Assembly: GCF_013456555.2 (NCBI RefSeq)
Contig: NZ_CP059154.1
Location: forward strand, 372,001 to 436,000
Origin: Natrinema zhouii
Lineage (GTDB): Archaea > Halobacteriota > Halobacteria > Halobacteriales > Natrialbaceae
DNA: 64,000 nucleotides
Direction: 5' to 3'
The translations under genes and the position numbers were made by a program. Shown in pieces: positions 1 through 9,635 of the stretch. Each line of letters starts with the position of its first letter. Position 1 is the stretch's first letter. The notes under the pieces were generated by a model. That model worked only from the letters and a program-made list of their open reading frames with translations. It did no database searches and was not told where the DNA came from.

Positions 1-45
1 GAAACGGTGAACAGAACTATGTACGGCGGTGTGGTCGAGCGAATT

Positions 46-594
46 ATGCCCGAGATGGAACAACAAGACAAAACGTTGTCCGAGATTATCGTCAAAGAAG
101 CAATCAATAAAGGAATGGACTCGTCGATGCGCGAGTCGATTCTCGAGGCGGTCGAGGAGTCGGAAGGGTCTCAGTCGGGTGGGCGGCTTCCGCTCGCGGG
201 GGCGCTGTTCGGCCTCGGTGCTGCCGTCGGCTATCTCGTGGGCCGCCAGGCGCCCGAACTCGAGGACTCGCCGATCGAGGACCTCGAGGAACCGGAGATC
301 ATCGAGGACGTCATGGAGGCGGCCGAGGAGACCGGTGAGACGACGTCCGAGATGGACGACGAGTCCGAGGGAAGCTCCACATCGCGGCTGCCGCGACTCC
401 TGCTCGCGGTCGGTGTCCTCGCTGGGGCCGCCTTCCTTCGTCGTCGCCTCGCCTCAGGCGAGGAAGAAGAGTGGGAGCCGATCGAGGAGTTCGAACCGGC
501 GACGGGCGGTGACGCGGAAGAGGAAGCGGAGTCCGAAGCGGGTGAGGAAGCCGAAGCTGAGGCCGAGGAGACGGACGAAGAAAGCGAGGAGTAA
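46..594 (+). CDS. Small acidic membrane protein, haloarchaeal, unknown function
   Basis: I do not recognise a family. The protein is about 182 residues. It has a charged N-terminal segment, a hydrophobic Gly/Ala-rich stretch near residues 48-66, an acidic linker, a second hydrophobic stretch near 117-132 that ends in four basic residues, and a Glu-rich tail of about 45 residues. Two membrane passes with soluble acidic regions are likely. In-frame starts exist at 7, 19, 46 and 55; I chose 46 because the residues before it look unlike coding sequence, but the upstream context is cut by the window edge. Strong third-position GC and the acidic composition support a real gene. Confidence 0.75.
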   Translation: MPEMEQQDKTLSEIIVKEAINKGMDSSMRESILEAVEESEGSQSGGRLPLAGALFGLGAAVGYLVGRQAPELEDSPIEDLEEPEIIEDVMEAAEETGETTSEMDDESEGSSTSRLPRLLLAVGVLAGAAFLRRRLASGEEEEWEPIEEFEPATGGDAEEEAESEAGEEAEAEAEETDEESEE

Positions 595-1315
595 CGCGGA
601 GAAGTGAGGTGGAGACCGAAGAACGGGAAGAGCGACGAATTTTTCGCTTGAGCGGATTCGGCCGATCCGATCGATGGCTCGGACGAGTCGTGCAAACCGT
701 TTCGTCCTCGGCGGACAGGACCCGCGAGCCGCCGCTACAGCCGTTTCTCTGATCGTGAATCTTAGACTGTCGCGCTCGGTACGCGCGCACGGCGATCGGG
801 ACTATCACAGCAGGCGGTATCGACTTTTGGCGGTCGGTACCACTCACGAACGATGTGTAATCGCCCACCAGCGGAACCCGACGTCCGAGTGTCCGCTGGC
901 GAGCAGGGCTATGAACCAGGAACTGTATGGGAACCTGATAGCAGAGCCCGTCGCGTCACTCAGACGCGACAGGCGTCGATTCGTGATTGAGGACTATTAA
1001 CTCCACGCTCGGCGTGTCTCGCTCGAGAGACGGTGTCTCGAAAACACCGCGAGCGGCACGAGGGGAGATTGAAACGCCCGCTCGCGGATGACTGGGTCGG
1101 GGTGCGTCGCGTACTCGGGAACGCGACAGGTCATTCAAGGACTGCCGACCGCTTGAGTCCGATGCCAATAGAAATTGGGAGTCCCAGCTCGGCCCGCCAC
1201 TACGACGGCTCGCAAAGCGCGCTCGGAAGTGACGAACAGCCCAGACGAGCGTTTCGAATCCACGCCGTTGTCGTGACGAAGGAGCTAAGGGACAGACGCC
1301 GACAGTATACGGTCA
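595..1315. other. 720-base stretch without a convincing gene
   Basis: Open frames here read as arginine-rich or proline-rich peptides typical of the wrong strand in GC-rich DNA. The only structure I see is an inverted repeat with 8-base arms at 950-957 and 963-970, and a weaker hairpin near 1022-1040. No RNA-gene signature is visible. The promoter of the methylase at 1316 must lie at the right end, but no clean TATA box stands out. Confidence 0.5.
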
Positions 1316-2368
1316 ATGGAGACGACCCACCGTGTTTTCGTCGGTGATTCTCGAGATCTCTCGCGTGTGGACGATGAGTCCGTCGAACTCGTCGTCACGT
1401 CGCCGCCGTATCCGATGATCGAAATGTGGGACGACCTCTTTACCGACCTCGATCCCGCGATCGGCGGCGCCTTAGCCGACGACGACGGTCAGGCCGCGTT
1501 CGACGGGATGCACGCCCAACTCGAGGCCGTCTGGGACGAGCTCGAGCGGGTGCTGATCGACGGCGGTATCGCCTGCATCAACGTGGGCGATGCGACCCGA
1601 TCGGTCGACGGGAGCTTTCGGGTCTATCCGAACCACGCCCGCGTGCTCTCGGCGTTCGAGGAGCGGGGATTCGAGCCGTTGCCAGACGTGCTCTGGCGCA
1701 AACCGGCGAACAGCGCGGCCAAGTTCATGGGCAGCGGGATGATCCCGCCTAACGCCTACGTGACGCTGGAACACGAGTACATCCTGGTCTTCCGAAAGGG
1801 AGACGCACGCCGCGAATTCGAGCCGGGAGCCGACCGGCGCTACGAGGCCGCGTTCTTCTGGGAGGAGCGCAACCGCTGGTTCTCGGACGTCTGGACCGAC
1901 GTCACGGGTGAGTTGCAGGGCCTCGAGGAGACCGACGACGAACTCCGAGAGCGGTCGGCGGCGTACCCGCTGGAGATTCCGTACCGTCTAATCTGTATGT
2001 ACTCCGCTTACGGCGATACTGTTCTCGACCCCTTCTGGGGCACCGGAACGACCACGCTCGCAGCGATGTGTGCCGGCCGCAACTCGGTCGGGATCGAACT
2101 CGAGGACGCCTTCCTCGAGGTGTTCGACGACCGGATCGACGACGTACCGGCGCTGTCGCGGTCGGTCGGTCGCACGCGCCTCGAGCGCCACCGGGCGTTC
2201 GTCGAGCGCCGCCGTCAGGACGGTGAGGCGTTCGAGTACGAGGCCGACTACTACGAGACGCCGGTCATGACGGATATGGAACGGGGCCTCCGGCTCCGAG
2301 AAGCGCGCGCTGTCGAGGAATCCGACGACGGCTACCTGGTCGATCACGGTCCGCTCGCTCTCGAGTAA
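1316..2368 (+). CDS. zim: CTAG-type DNA cytosine-N4 methyltransferase (Zim family)
   Basis: A 350-residue amino-methyltransferase that would methylate an exocyclic amino group in DNA using S-adenosylmethionine. The catalytic motif TSPPYP lies near residue 28, and the cofactor-binding motif DPFWGTGTTT lies near residue 240. This order (catalytic first, SAM motif later) is the beta class. The sequence around the catalytic motif (PPYPMIEMWDD) matches what I remember of the haloarchaeal orphan methylase that modifies CTAG to give N4-methylcytosine. No restriction endonuclease gene is adjacent, which fits an orphan housekeeping methylase. The ATG at 1316 gives the conserved N-terminus METTHRVFVGDS. 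The exact target is by family, not seen here. Confidence 0.85.
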   Translation: METTHRVFVGDSRDLSRVDDESVELVVTSPPYPMIEMWDDLFTDLDPAIGGALADDDGQAAFDGMHAQLEAVWDELERVLIDGGIACINVGDATRSVDGSFRVYPNHARVLSAFEERGFEPLPDVLWRKPANSAAKFMGSGMIPPNAYVTLEHEYILVFRKGDARREFEPGADRRYEAAFFWEERNRWFSDVWTDVTGELQGLEETDDELRERSAAYPLEIPYRLICMYSAYGDTVLDPFWGTGTTTLAAMCAGRNSVGIELEDAFLEVFDDRIDDVPALSRSVGRTRLERHRAFVERRRQDGEAFEYEADYYETPVMTDMERGLRLREARAVEESDDGYLVDHGPLALE

Positions 2369-2427
2369 CCCGCTTCTCGACGCGCCACTGACGCGAGCTT
2401 TTTCCCTCCGCCGCCCCCAGCAGGTGT

Positions 2428-5400
2428 ATGGCTCGCAGTCTCGCAGACCCCGAGCGGACGCCCGTCCGCGCCCTTTCCGTCGGCTCCTCCGAGTGGATTC
2501 GGACGGCGACGGCGGGGCTCTCGGACGAAACGGTGTCGATCACGGGGCCCGTTCCGACCGCGTCCGACCTCACGGACGACCGACTCGAGGCGGTCGATTG
2601 CGTTTTGACCGACGACCGCGACGCTCTCTCGGCCGTTGACGGGGCGTGTCCGGTCGTCTACGCGATCGATCCGGCTGCAAACGAGTCGATCGATCGACTC
2701 CGCGACGAGGGGGCGACCGAAATCGTCGCCGCGACGACCGGCCAGGAACTCCCGTTGCTCTCGCATCGACTCCAGCAGACGGCCGAGTGTACCACGATGG
2801 AGCGATCGGCCGACCATCGGGCGGCATTCTATCGAAGGTTGATCGAACAGTCCTCGGACCAGTTGCTCGTCCTCGACGAGACGGGCGCGGTCACCGACGT
2901 GATTCCGGCAGCCGAACGCGTTGGGGGGTTTACCGCGGATGAACTGGCCGGGACGAACATACTCGACTACGTCCACCCCGACGATTCACAGGCCGTAAAA
3001 GCCGAATTCGACGCCGTTTGTGAAGCGGAACCCGGATCGACGCGGACCATCGAGTACACGTGCAAGCACGCGAGCGGCTCCTGGCACGTCCACGAGGCCG
3101 TTCTCACGAACCGACTCGAGGACGATCTCGTCAACGGTGTCGTCGCGTCGATCCAGGACGTCACGGAGTTCCACCGTATCGAACAGGAGCTGAGTCAGTC
3201 GTTCAAACGCGTCACCGACGCGTTCTACGCCCTCGACTCGGACTGGCGGTTCACCTACGTCAACGATCGCGCGCTCGAGAAACTCGATCTCGAGCGATCC
3301 GATCTCGTCGGTCAACACATCCTCGACGTCTTCCCGGAGATGGCGGGGACTCCGTTTCAGTCCAGCGCCATCGAGGCGATGGAAACGCAGGAACCGCGGA
3401 CGGTCGAAGGTCATTTCGACCCCTACGACACGTGGATCGAAGCCCGAATCTACCCCTCACCGACGGGAATATCCGTCTACTGGCGGGACGTGACCGAGCG
3501 CGTCGAGCGCAAACGTAATTTGACCGAACGGACGGAGCGATTACAGACGCTCGTCGAGAACGTCCCTATCGTGCTGTTCGTTCTCGACGATAGCGGGACC
3601 TTCACGCTCTCGGAAGGACAGGGACTCGCCAACGTGGGCTTCGAGTCCGACGAGGTCGTCGGTCGATCGGTCTTCGACCTGTTCGAGGACTACCCCGAGG
3701 TCCGTGCCGACGCGAGGGATGCGCTCAATGGGGTGGCGGTCACCTCGCGCAGACGGCTCGGAGACCGTCTCTTCGAAATCGCCTACCGCCCGATCACTGA
3801 CGACGGTGTCGTCGATCGCGTCATCGGCGTCGCCAACGATATCACCGAACGGGTCCAGTATCAGGAGACGCTCAACGCGCTCCACGAGGCGACCAGTCAC
3901 CTGTTGACGGTCGACTCGAAGGAGGATGCGTGCGAGTACATGGTCGACATCGCGGCGGACGTGCTCGAGCTCGAAACCGTCGTCTACCGATTCGACGAGG
4001 CGACGAACGAACTGTTGCCGGCGGCGCACTCGCCGGTCCTCGAGTCGACGTTCGGCTCGCCGGATTCCGTCCAGCCCGGCGACAGCGATCCGTGGCAGGC
4101 GTTCGTCGCCGGCGAGCCGATGGTTCACGACGACGGACGTGCGGGCCCGATCGACTGCGATGAACTGGCCGACGCTCGAAGCGGTCTCTCCGTTCCGCTC
4201 GGCGAACACGGGGTTCTCGTCGCACTCTCGACCGAAGCCGACGCGTACGACGACGAGACCGCCGAACTCGCCGAGCTGTTCGCGACGACGGCTGAAGCCG
4301 CACTCGACCGGATCGGGCGGAGCCGCCGACTCCGCGAACGCGAACGCGAACTCGAGCGGCAGAATCGGGATCTCGAGCGGCTCAACGACGCCAACGAGGT
4401 GCATCAGGAGGTCGAACAACTGCTCCTGATGGCCGACTCCCGGAACGAGATCGAACGCGGGGTTCCCGAGTGTCTGGCCGAACTCGAGTCGTGTTCGCTG
4501 GCCTGGTTCGGCGAACCCGATCCGAGCGGAAACAGTCTCGAGCCGCGACACTACGCCGGGTTCGAACGGGGGTATCTCGACGCGGTGACGATAACGACGG
4601 TCGACGAATCGGCCGCCGAACCGGCGGGTCGGGCGGCTCGAACGCGCACCCCAGTTTACGTCGAAAACGTCGCCGCGTCGGTTCACGACGGCGAGTGGCG
4701 GGGTGACGCGCTCTCGCGAAACGTCCAGTGCGTGTACGCGGTCCCGCTGGTCTACGACGGGTTTCTCTACGGCGTCCTCTCGATCTACGGGGAGCAACGG
4801 GACGCGTTCGACGAAACGCTGCGGTCAACGCTCGCGGAACTCGGCGAGACGATCGCGTACGCGATCGATGCCGTCAAACGAAAAAACGCGCTGTCCGGTG
4901 AGGGCCGTACCGAAGTGGAACTCGAGGTCGCGGCGGACGCGACGCTGTGTCGGCTGGCCGCGTTCCTCGACGAGCGCGTGAGCTACGAGGGCGCGACGGC
5001 GCGAGCCGATGGGGGCCAGTTCGTGTTCGTAGCCGTCGAGGAGTCGGTCGACGAACTGCTCGAGGACGTCGATTACACCGCTATCGAGGGGATCAGCGAG
5101 ATTACCATAATCGCCGATAACGAGGACGAGACGCTGCTTCAACTCCGGATCTCCGATTCCTTCCTGGGTTCGATCACTGACACCCACGGCGCACGGTTGC
5201 GGGAGTTCGTGGCCGACGCGTCGAGCGGTCGCGCGATCGTCGACGTTCCGGACGCGGTCGAGATCCGTACCGTGTTGTCTGGTATCAGTCGAAGCGGCCC
5301 CTCGGTGTCGATGGTCGCGCGACGTGAGGGAGTCGACGATCGATCGACGGTCAGTAGCCGCGCGCGAAGCGCCCTGCTCGAGACGTTCACCGAGCGCCAG

Positions 5401-5583
5401 CGCGAGGTCGTTCAAACGGCCTATCACGGCGGGTTCTTCGAGTGGCCTCGCCGAGCGAACGGCGAAGAGATCGCGGCCTCTCTGGACATCTCCTCGCCGG
5501 CCTTTCACAAGCACGTTCGATCCGCCGAACGAAAGCTGTTCACGGCGCTGTTCGAGGGGGCCACCTCTTCGAAGGTTAATTGA
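2428..5583 (+). CDS. Multi-PAS/GAF sensor with bacterio-opsin-activator HTH_10 domain
   Basis: A 1051-residue one-component regulator. In order it has an N-terminal degenerate receiver-like region (about 10-125), three PAS domains (about 130-245, 255-355 and 365-480), a GAF domain (about 490-640), a Glu/Arg-rich helical linker, a second GAF-like segment (about 660-820), a bacterio-opsin-activator-type middle domain (about 830-985), and a C-terminal HTH_10 DNA-binding domain starting at FTERQREVVQTAYHGGFFEWPR cut short near residue 995-1045. Family knowledge: Bat-like proteins sense redox, light or small ligands and activate transcription. No kinase domain is present, so the output is direct DNA binding. 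The signal and targets are unknown. It stands alone, with a HalOD1 gene 109 bases downstream in the same direction. Confidence 0.88.
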   Translation: MARSLADPERTPVRALSVGSSEWIRTATAGLSDETVSITGPVPTASDLTDDRLEAVDCVLTDDRDALSAVDGACPVVYAIDPAANESIDRLRDEGATEIVAATTGQELPLLSHRLQQTAECTTMERSADHRAAFYRRLIEQSSDQLLVLDETGAVTDVIPAAERVGGFTADELAGTNILDYVHPDDSQAVKAEFDAVCEAEPGSTRTIEYTCKHASGSWHVHEAVLTNRLEDDLVNGVVASIQDVTEFHRIEQELSQSFKRVTDAFYALDSDWRFTYVNDRALEKLDLERSDLVGQHILDVFPEMAGTPFQSSAIEAMETQEPRTVEGHFDPYDTWIEARIYPSPTGISVYWRDVTERVERKRNLTERTERLQTLVENVPIVLFVLDDSGTFTLSEGQGLANVGFESDEVVGRSVFDLFEDYPEVRADARDALNGVAVTSRRRLGDRLFEIAYRPITDDGVVDRVIGVANDITERVQYQETLNALHEATSHLLTVDSKEDACEYMVDIAADVLELETVVYRFDEATNELLPAAHSPVLESTFGSPDSVQPGDSDPWQAFVAGEPMVHDDGRAGPIDCDELADARSGLSVPLGEHGVLVALSTEADAYDDETAELAELFATTAEAALDRIGRSRRLRERERELERQNRDLERLNDANEVHQEVEQLLLMADSRNEIERGVPECLAELESCSLAWFGEPDPSGNSLEPRHYAGFERGYLDAVTITTVDESAAEPAGRAARTRTPVYVENVAASVHDGEWRGDALSRNVQCVYAVPLVYDGFLYGVLSIYGEQRDAFDETLRSTLAELGETIAYAIDAVKRKNALSGEGRTEVELEVAADATLCRLAAFLDERVSYEGATARADGGQFVFVAVEESVDELLEDVDYTAIEGISEITIIADNEDETLLQLRISDSFLGSITDTHGARLREFVADASSGRAIVDVPDAVEIRTVLSGISRSGPSVSMVARREGVDDRSTVSSRARSALLETFTERQREVVQTAYHGGFFEWPRRANGEEIAASLDISSPAFHKHVRSAERKLFTALFEGATSSKVN

Positions 5584-5692
5584 TTAACCGGGAGCTGTGA
5601 GGACCATTACACAGTTAACGATCAGGCTCTTTGCAACGACCCCTGAATCAGCGGACGACTTCCCACTGACGTACTGGGGGGTACGTACAAAC

Positions 5693-5992
5693 ATGACAGA
5701 GATGAGTTCACGATCACCATCAGCCGAAAGGGGGGATCACTATTCCGTACAATACGACAGACTCGATGACGAACCACTCAGCGTCGCCGTGGCGGATGCC
5801 GTCGCGACGTTTCGTAACAAAGACGTAACCGAACTCGAGCCACTCCATTACTCGATCAATGCCGATTCGCTCGAGCGGCTGTTCGAACCGCGTGCGAACG
5901 GACTCCGCTCCGGCGGCTCGGTGACGTTCGAGTACAGTAATTGTCTGGTGACTGTTACTGCGGACGGCGAGATTCGCGTCGACTCCAGCTAG
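5693..5992 (+). CDS. HalOD1 output-domain protein
   Basis: A stand-alone 99-residue HalOD1 domain, a small haloarchaeal module usually attached to signalling receivers or found alone. Recognisable elements are the segment reading PLSVAVADAVATF, the conserved LYDVID-like position here written LHYSIN, and the terminal beta strand pair GSVTFEYSNCLVTVTADGEI. The longer frame from 5597 begins with non-haloarchaeal-looking sequence, so the ATG at 5693 is preferred. The gene follows the HTH_10 regulator in the same direction and may act in the same signalling route, but the 109-base gap allows its own promoter. Confidence 0.8.
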   Translation: MTEMSSRSPSAERGDHYSVQYDRLDDEPLSVAVADAVATFRNKDVTELEPLHYSINADSLERLFEPRANGLRSGGSVTFEYSNCLVTVTADGEIRVDSS

Positions 5993-6123
5993 CGATCCGA
6001 TATCGTTGCAGATCGGCGCTCGCACTCGTTCTTTTGGCGCATCGAAACGACAGGCGAGCAACGGCTCGGCCGTGGCTTCGCTTGGTCCCACAAACTAAGC
6101 GGGTCCGCATCGAACGGCCGGCT

Positions 6124-6999
6124 ATGCCAAACCGTCTCCTCGTCCCGACCGACGGAAGCGATTCCGCGACGGCCGCTCTCGAGCACGCACTTGACGTCGC
6201 CGCCGAGCGAGAGGCAACAGTTCACTTGCTCAACGTCGCGGATACGAAGGAACCGAGCCTCACGCGACTCGGCACTGATGTCGTCGACGTACTCGAACAG
6301 GAGGGTAACGACATCGTTTCGGATGCCGCCGCGATGGCCGAGGACCGCGGCGTGTCCGTCGTGACGGACGTCGTTCAGGGCGATCCGCGGCAGGTAATCG
6401 TCGAGTACGCCACTACCGAGGAGTTCGACCTCGTCGCGATGGGTGCGCACGGACGGCGCGGACTGGGGGAGTACGTCCTCGGAAGCGTCACGGATCACGT
6501 CGTGAACAGGAGTTCCGTTCCAGTCTTGACCGTTCGTGCAGCCGACGAAGTGACGCCGAGGTTCCCCTACACGGACGTCCTCGTTCCGACCGACGGAAGC
6601 GGCCACGCGACGGCGGCGCTCGAACTGGCAGCGACAGTTGCTGACCGACACGGCGCGAAGCTACACCTGTTATCCGTCGTCGACGAACTTCCGGAAGTGA
6701 TCGACGCGGGGTCGGCAGCACTTTCTGAGCAACTCGAGGACAACGTCCAGCAAGTTCTGGACGATGCAGCGTCGACCGCCACGCAGGCTGGCGTCGACGA
6801 CGTCACGACCACTATCGCGGCCGGATCGGTACCGCGGGAGGTCACGACCTACGCCGACGAGGAAGGGATCGATCTCATCGTGATGGGGACACACGGCCAC
6901 ACCGGTCTCGACCGGCACCTGCTGGGGAGCTTTACCGAGCGCGTGATCCGCACGTCTCCGGTTCCCGTCCTCACCACGCAGACGCACGATGCGGCGTGA
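6124..6999 (+). CDS. Tandem universal stress protein (two UspA domains)
   Basis: This 291-residue protein contains two UspA domains, about residues 1-140 and 148-290. Each begins with the strand-loop (L)LVPTDGS and each carries the ATP-binding signature G-x2-G-x9-G-S: GAHGRRGLGEYVLGS in the first domain and GTHGHTGLDRHLLGS in the second. Both halves should therefore bind ATP and form an intramolecular dimer. The start at 6124 places the first strand at the N-terminus; the longer frame from 5941 overlaps the preceding gene. Family members protect cells during starvation or osmotic stress by mechanisms that are not well defined. Confidence 0.92.
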   Translation: MPNRLLVPTDGSDSATAALEHALDVAAEREATVHLLNVADTKEPSLTRLGTDVVDVLEQEGNDIVSDAAAMAEDRGVSVVTDVVQGDPRQVIVEYATTEEFDLVAMGAHGRRGLGEYVLGSVTDHVVNRSSVPVLTVRAADEVTPRFPYTDVLVPTDGSGHATAALELAATVADRHGAKLHLLSVVDELPEVIDAGSAALSEQLEDNVQQVLDDAASTATQAGVDDVTTTIAAGSVPREVTTYADEEGIDLIVMGTHGHTGLDRHLLGSFTERVIRTSPVPVLTTQTHDAA

Positions 7000-7213
7000 C
7001 CCACGAACCGATGCGCCGACTCAGTCTGATACCACGACGTGGCTCACCCCCACGACGCGTCTCGACCGTCTCGACTTCGCCTCACCCTCATCTCGGCCGT
7101 CGAGACGGGTTCTCGAGTCGCAGCCACGGTAGAAAAGGGACGACTCTCTCGGTTCGGAAACTGAGAACGATAGGTCCCCATACGGTGGTTCGGGACGATG
7201 TGGTGATCGAACT

Positions 7214-8623
7214 GTGACCGACAGCTCGCTGCCATCGCTCGATCGTGTCCGATCGGAGATTACGAGAAACAGGCTCCGAGCCGCGTTCGCCGTCCTCATC
7301 CTCATTTCGGCCGCCGCCGTCGTCAGCGCCGCGGGCGAGGGGGTTTCGACGGCGTCGAAGGAAGACGTTCCCGACGCACCGGAGACGGAGAACCACACCG
7401 TCGTCACGGAATCGGGCCGTGCCGGGACGATTACGGCCTACCAGCCCGACGGCGAGGTCCTCTACTACAACAACTCGCGGACGAAGTACTTCGACGCCGA
7501 CCCGGTCGAGGGCGACCCGCTGACCGTCGAGTACGCCGCGACGGACACGATTCACACGGAGGGGTCCAACTGCGGCGCGCCGCCGTGTACCCGTAACGTC
7601 ATCGAGCGGGCCGACCTCGAGACCGGCGAGGTCGAGGTGCTCTACGAGCGATACGACTACAAGGAGTACGCCGGCGAGTGGCACGACGTCGACCGCACCA
7701 ACGAGACCCACTTCGTCGTCGCCGACATGGTCGCCGACCAGGTGTTTATCGTCAACACCGAGACGGAGGTCGTCGAGTGGCTCTGGGACGCCCAGAGCGA
7801 CTTCCCGCTCGAGGGCGGTCACTCGTGGCCCCGCGACTGGGCACACATCAACGACGTCGAGTACATCGAGGAGGGCCAGATGGACGGTCGAATCATGGCC
7901 AGTCTGCGGAATCAGGACCAGGTCGTCTTCCTCGATCGAGAGGAGGGCCTGCTCGAGAACTGGACGCTCGGCTCCGAAAACGAACACGATGTCCTCTACG
8001 AGCAGCACAATCCTGACTACATCCCGGAGAGTCAGGGCGGCCCAGCAGTCCTCGTCGCCGACTCCGAGAGCGCCCAGATCAAGGAGTTCCAGCGCGAGGA
8101 CGGCGAGTGGAACCGAACCTGGCTCTGGGAAGACGACCGGATCCAGTGGCCCCGCGACGCCGACCGACTCCCGAACGGCAACACGCTGATCTCCGACACC
8201 CACGGCAATCGCGTCATGGAGGTCACCCAGTCCGGCGACATCGTCTGGGAGGTCGCGTCATCGCTCCCCTACGAATCCGAGCGCCTCGAGACCGGTGACG
8301 AAAGCGAGAGCGGCCGGAGCGCCCAGGAACTCGGCCTCGAGTCTCGAACGGCGGCCGAGAGCAGCGGTGGCGGCGGGGGCGACGGCGGCTTCGGCTTTGC
8401 ACCCCTCGGGTTCATCGGGGATCTCATCGAGTCTCTCCTCCCACACCGGATCTACAACGCCCTCCTCTTCGTGACTCCGGTCTGGATTGGGGCCTCGGAG
8501 TTCGCCGCCATCGGCGTGGCGCTTCTGACCGGCCTGACGTGGGCTACCATCGAGATCAAGTGGCAGCTCCGCGATAGAGGCATCAGGTTCCGCCTCCCGG
8601 TCTACCGACAGGGCGGTAACTGA
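7214..8623 (+). CDS. Arylsulfotransferase (ASST)-family membrane-anchored protein
   Basis: A 469-residue protein starting at a GTG. Residues 20-42 form an N-terminal signal or anchor helix. The central region (about 60-370) contains repeated short beta motifs of the ASST propeller type, including a segment ending in HSWPRDWAHINDVEY, one in NGNTLISDTHGNRVMEV, and a WLWDAQSDF strand. These match the arylsulfotransferase/aryl-sulfate family in which conserved histidines carry the sulfuryl group. A Gly-rich linker near 385 precedes one or two C-terminal membrane helices. The substrate is unknown, and many archaeal members may not be sulfotransferases at all. The propeller would face outside the cell. 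Confidence 0.8.
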   Translation: MTDSSLPSLDRVRSEITRNRLRAAFAVLILISAAAVVSAAGEGVSTASKEDVPDAPETENHTVVTESGRAGTITAYQPDGEVLYYNNSRTKYFDADPVEGDPLTVEYAATDTIHTEGSNCGAPPCTRNVIERADLETGEVEVLYERYDYKEYAGEWHDVDRTNETHFVVADMVADQVFIVNTETEVVEWLWDAQSDFPLEGGHSWPRDWAHINDVEYIEEGQMDGRIMASLRNQDQVVFLDREEGLLENWTLGSENEHDVLYEQHNPDYIPESQGGPAVLVADSESAQIKEFQREDGEWNRTWLWEDDRIQWPRDADRLPNGNTLISDTHGNRVMEVTQSGDIVWEVASSLPYESERLETGDESESGRSAQELGLESRTAAESSGGGGGDGGFGFAPLGFIGDLIESLLPHRIYNALLFVTPVWIGASEFAAIGVALLTGLTWATIEIKWQLRDRGIRFRLPVYRQGGN

Positions 8624-8719
8624 GACGAAGCGAGAGCGCTTTTGCGGTATTGTATTTTTGTAGCCTGTCGAACCAGGAACGGGAACTATCGTTCCAGCGC
8701 GGCCGAATCCGTTACTCGG

Positions 8720-9274
8720 TCACGCCAGCAGGTGGCCGCCGAGGAGGTAGAGTGCCGCGAGGATCGACTGGAAGGACAGCGAGCCGACCGCCGATAGCGT
8801 GACGAACGATCGGCCGTCCATCTCCGAGAGTCCGGCGGGAACGGTCAACAGCCCGCGAACGAACAGCATCGTGTTGCTCACCGGGATGGCCAGCCTGCCC
8901 CAGCGATCGAACCAGCCGTCGAAGCGCTCGAGTTTCGACTCGGTGATCGGAAACCAGCGCTTTTGCAGGACGTACTCCCGGCCGGCGCGACGGACGAGAC
9001 AGAAGAGCCCGAACTGGCCGACGGTCGTTCCGACCACTGCGATCGCAACGATCCCGATCACCTCCGGAATTGACGAGCCGATCAGCGCCAGCGCGGCCGG
9101 CACGACGAGCTCGCTCGGCATGAATCGCAGGAGCATCGCCCCCTCGAGGACGCAGATCCCGAAGAAAACCGCTAACGCGAGTTCCGACGTCAGCATCGAC
9201 TCTACCCAGGGCGGCAGCTCTTCGATTTGCAGCGGGCCTGCGCCCAGTCTGTGAGTTGTTCCGAACGGAAGCAT
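8720..9274 (-). CDS. DedA/VTT-family membrane protein
   Basis: This 184-residue integral membrane protein has four or five hydrophobic helices. The DedA (VTT, SNARE-associated) signature region reads GxxxGQxxLFCLVRRAGREYV, followed by a charged loop with LERFDGWFDRWGRLAIPVSN and then a helix with FVRGLLTVPAG. The arginine in FVRG and the acidic residue in PSELVVP are the usual functionally important positions. Family members are membrane transporters or scramblases involved in lipid recycling and envelope maintenance. It is transcribed toward the ASST gene (convergent), with no operon partner. Confidence 0.88.
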   Translation of the reverse strand: MLPFGTTHRLGAGPLQIEELPPWVESMLTSELALAVFFGICVLEGAMLLRFMPSELVVPAALALIGSSIPEVIGIVAIAVVGTTVGQFGLFCLVRRAGREYVLQKRWFPITESKLERFDGWFDRWGRLAIPVSNTMLFVRGLLTVPAGLSEMDGRSFVTLSAVGSLSFQSILAALYLLGGHLLA

Positions 9275-9635
9275 TGGTAGTTCGCCAACGGCAGCGATCG
9301 CGGCAGTACGAGTGGATCCAGCGTTCGGGAACTAAGTTATGCAGGGGGTTCGGTCGACGCCGTGAGCGATGGATCCGGAACAAGCGTTGGTTCATCGCGA
9401 GCACGTTTGAAAGTCACGCGTTCAGTGGTGACATCCTCGTTCGAGAACTCACTGCCGCCGTTCCGCGGATCGGAACGCGTCGGATTCCACCCTGATGCTG
9501 CCTTCCTCGTTCCCTCGGAGTGAGGATGGCTGTTTGTTCATCGCTGTATAACACCCATTCCCCCGTGCACGCTCGCGGTTCTCGAGCAAACACGCGACGC
9601 GAAGCCGCCGTGAGAGCACGATCCGTGCGGACCGA
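9275..9635. other. 360-base spacer with no feature seen
   Basis: This stretch lies upstream of the DedA gene and downstream of the YdjM-like gene, both on the minus strand. Open frames here lack haloarchaeal composition. Apart from short GC-rich dyads I see no repeat, RNA gene or clear terminator; the DedA promoter should be near its left end. Confidence 0.4.

Noticed and set aside
956..1168. Short minus-strand frame ending inside a hairpin at 950-970
   Set aside because: Although its stop codon lies between dyad arms, as in nusG, the peptide is basic and unlike haloarchaeal protein, and no start signals are seen.
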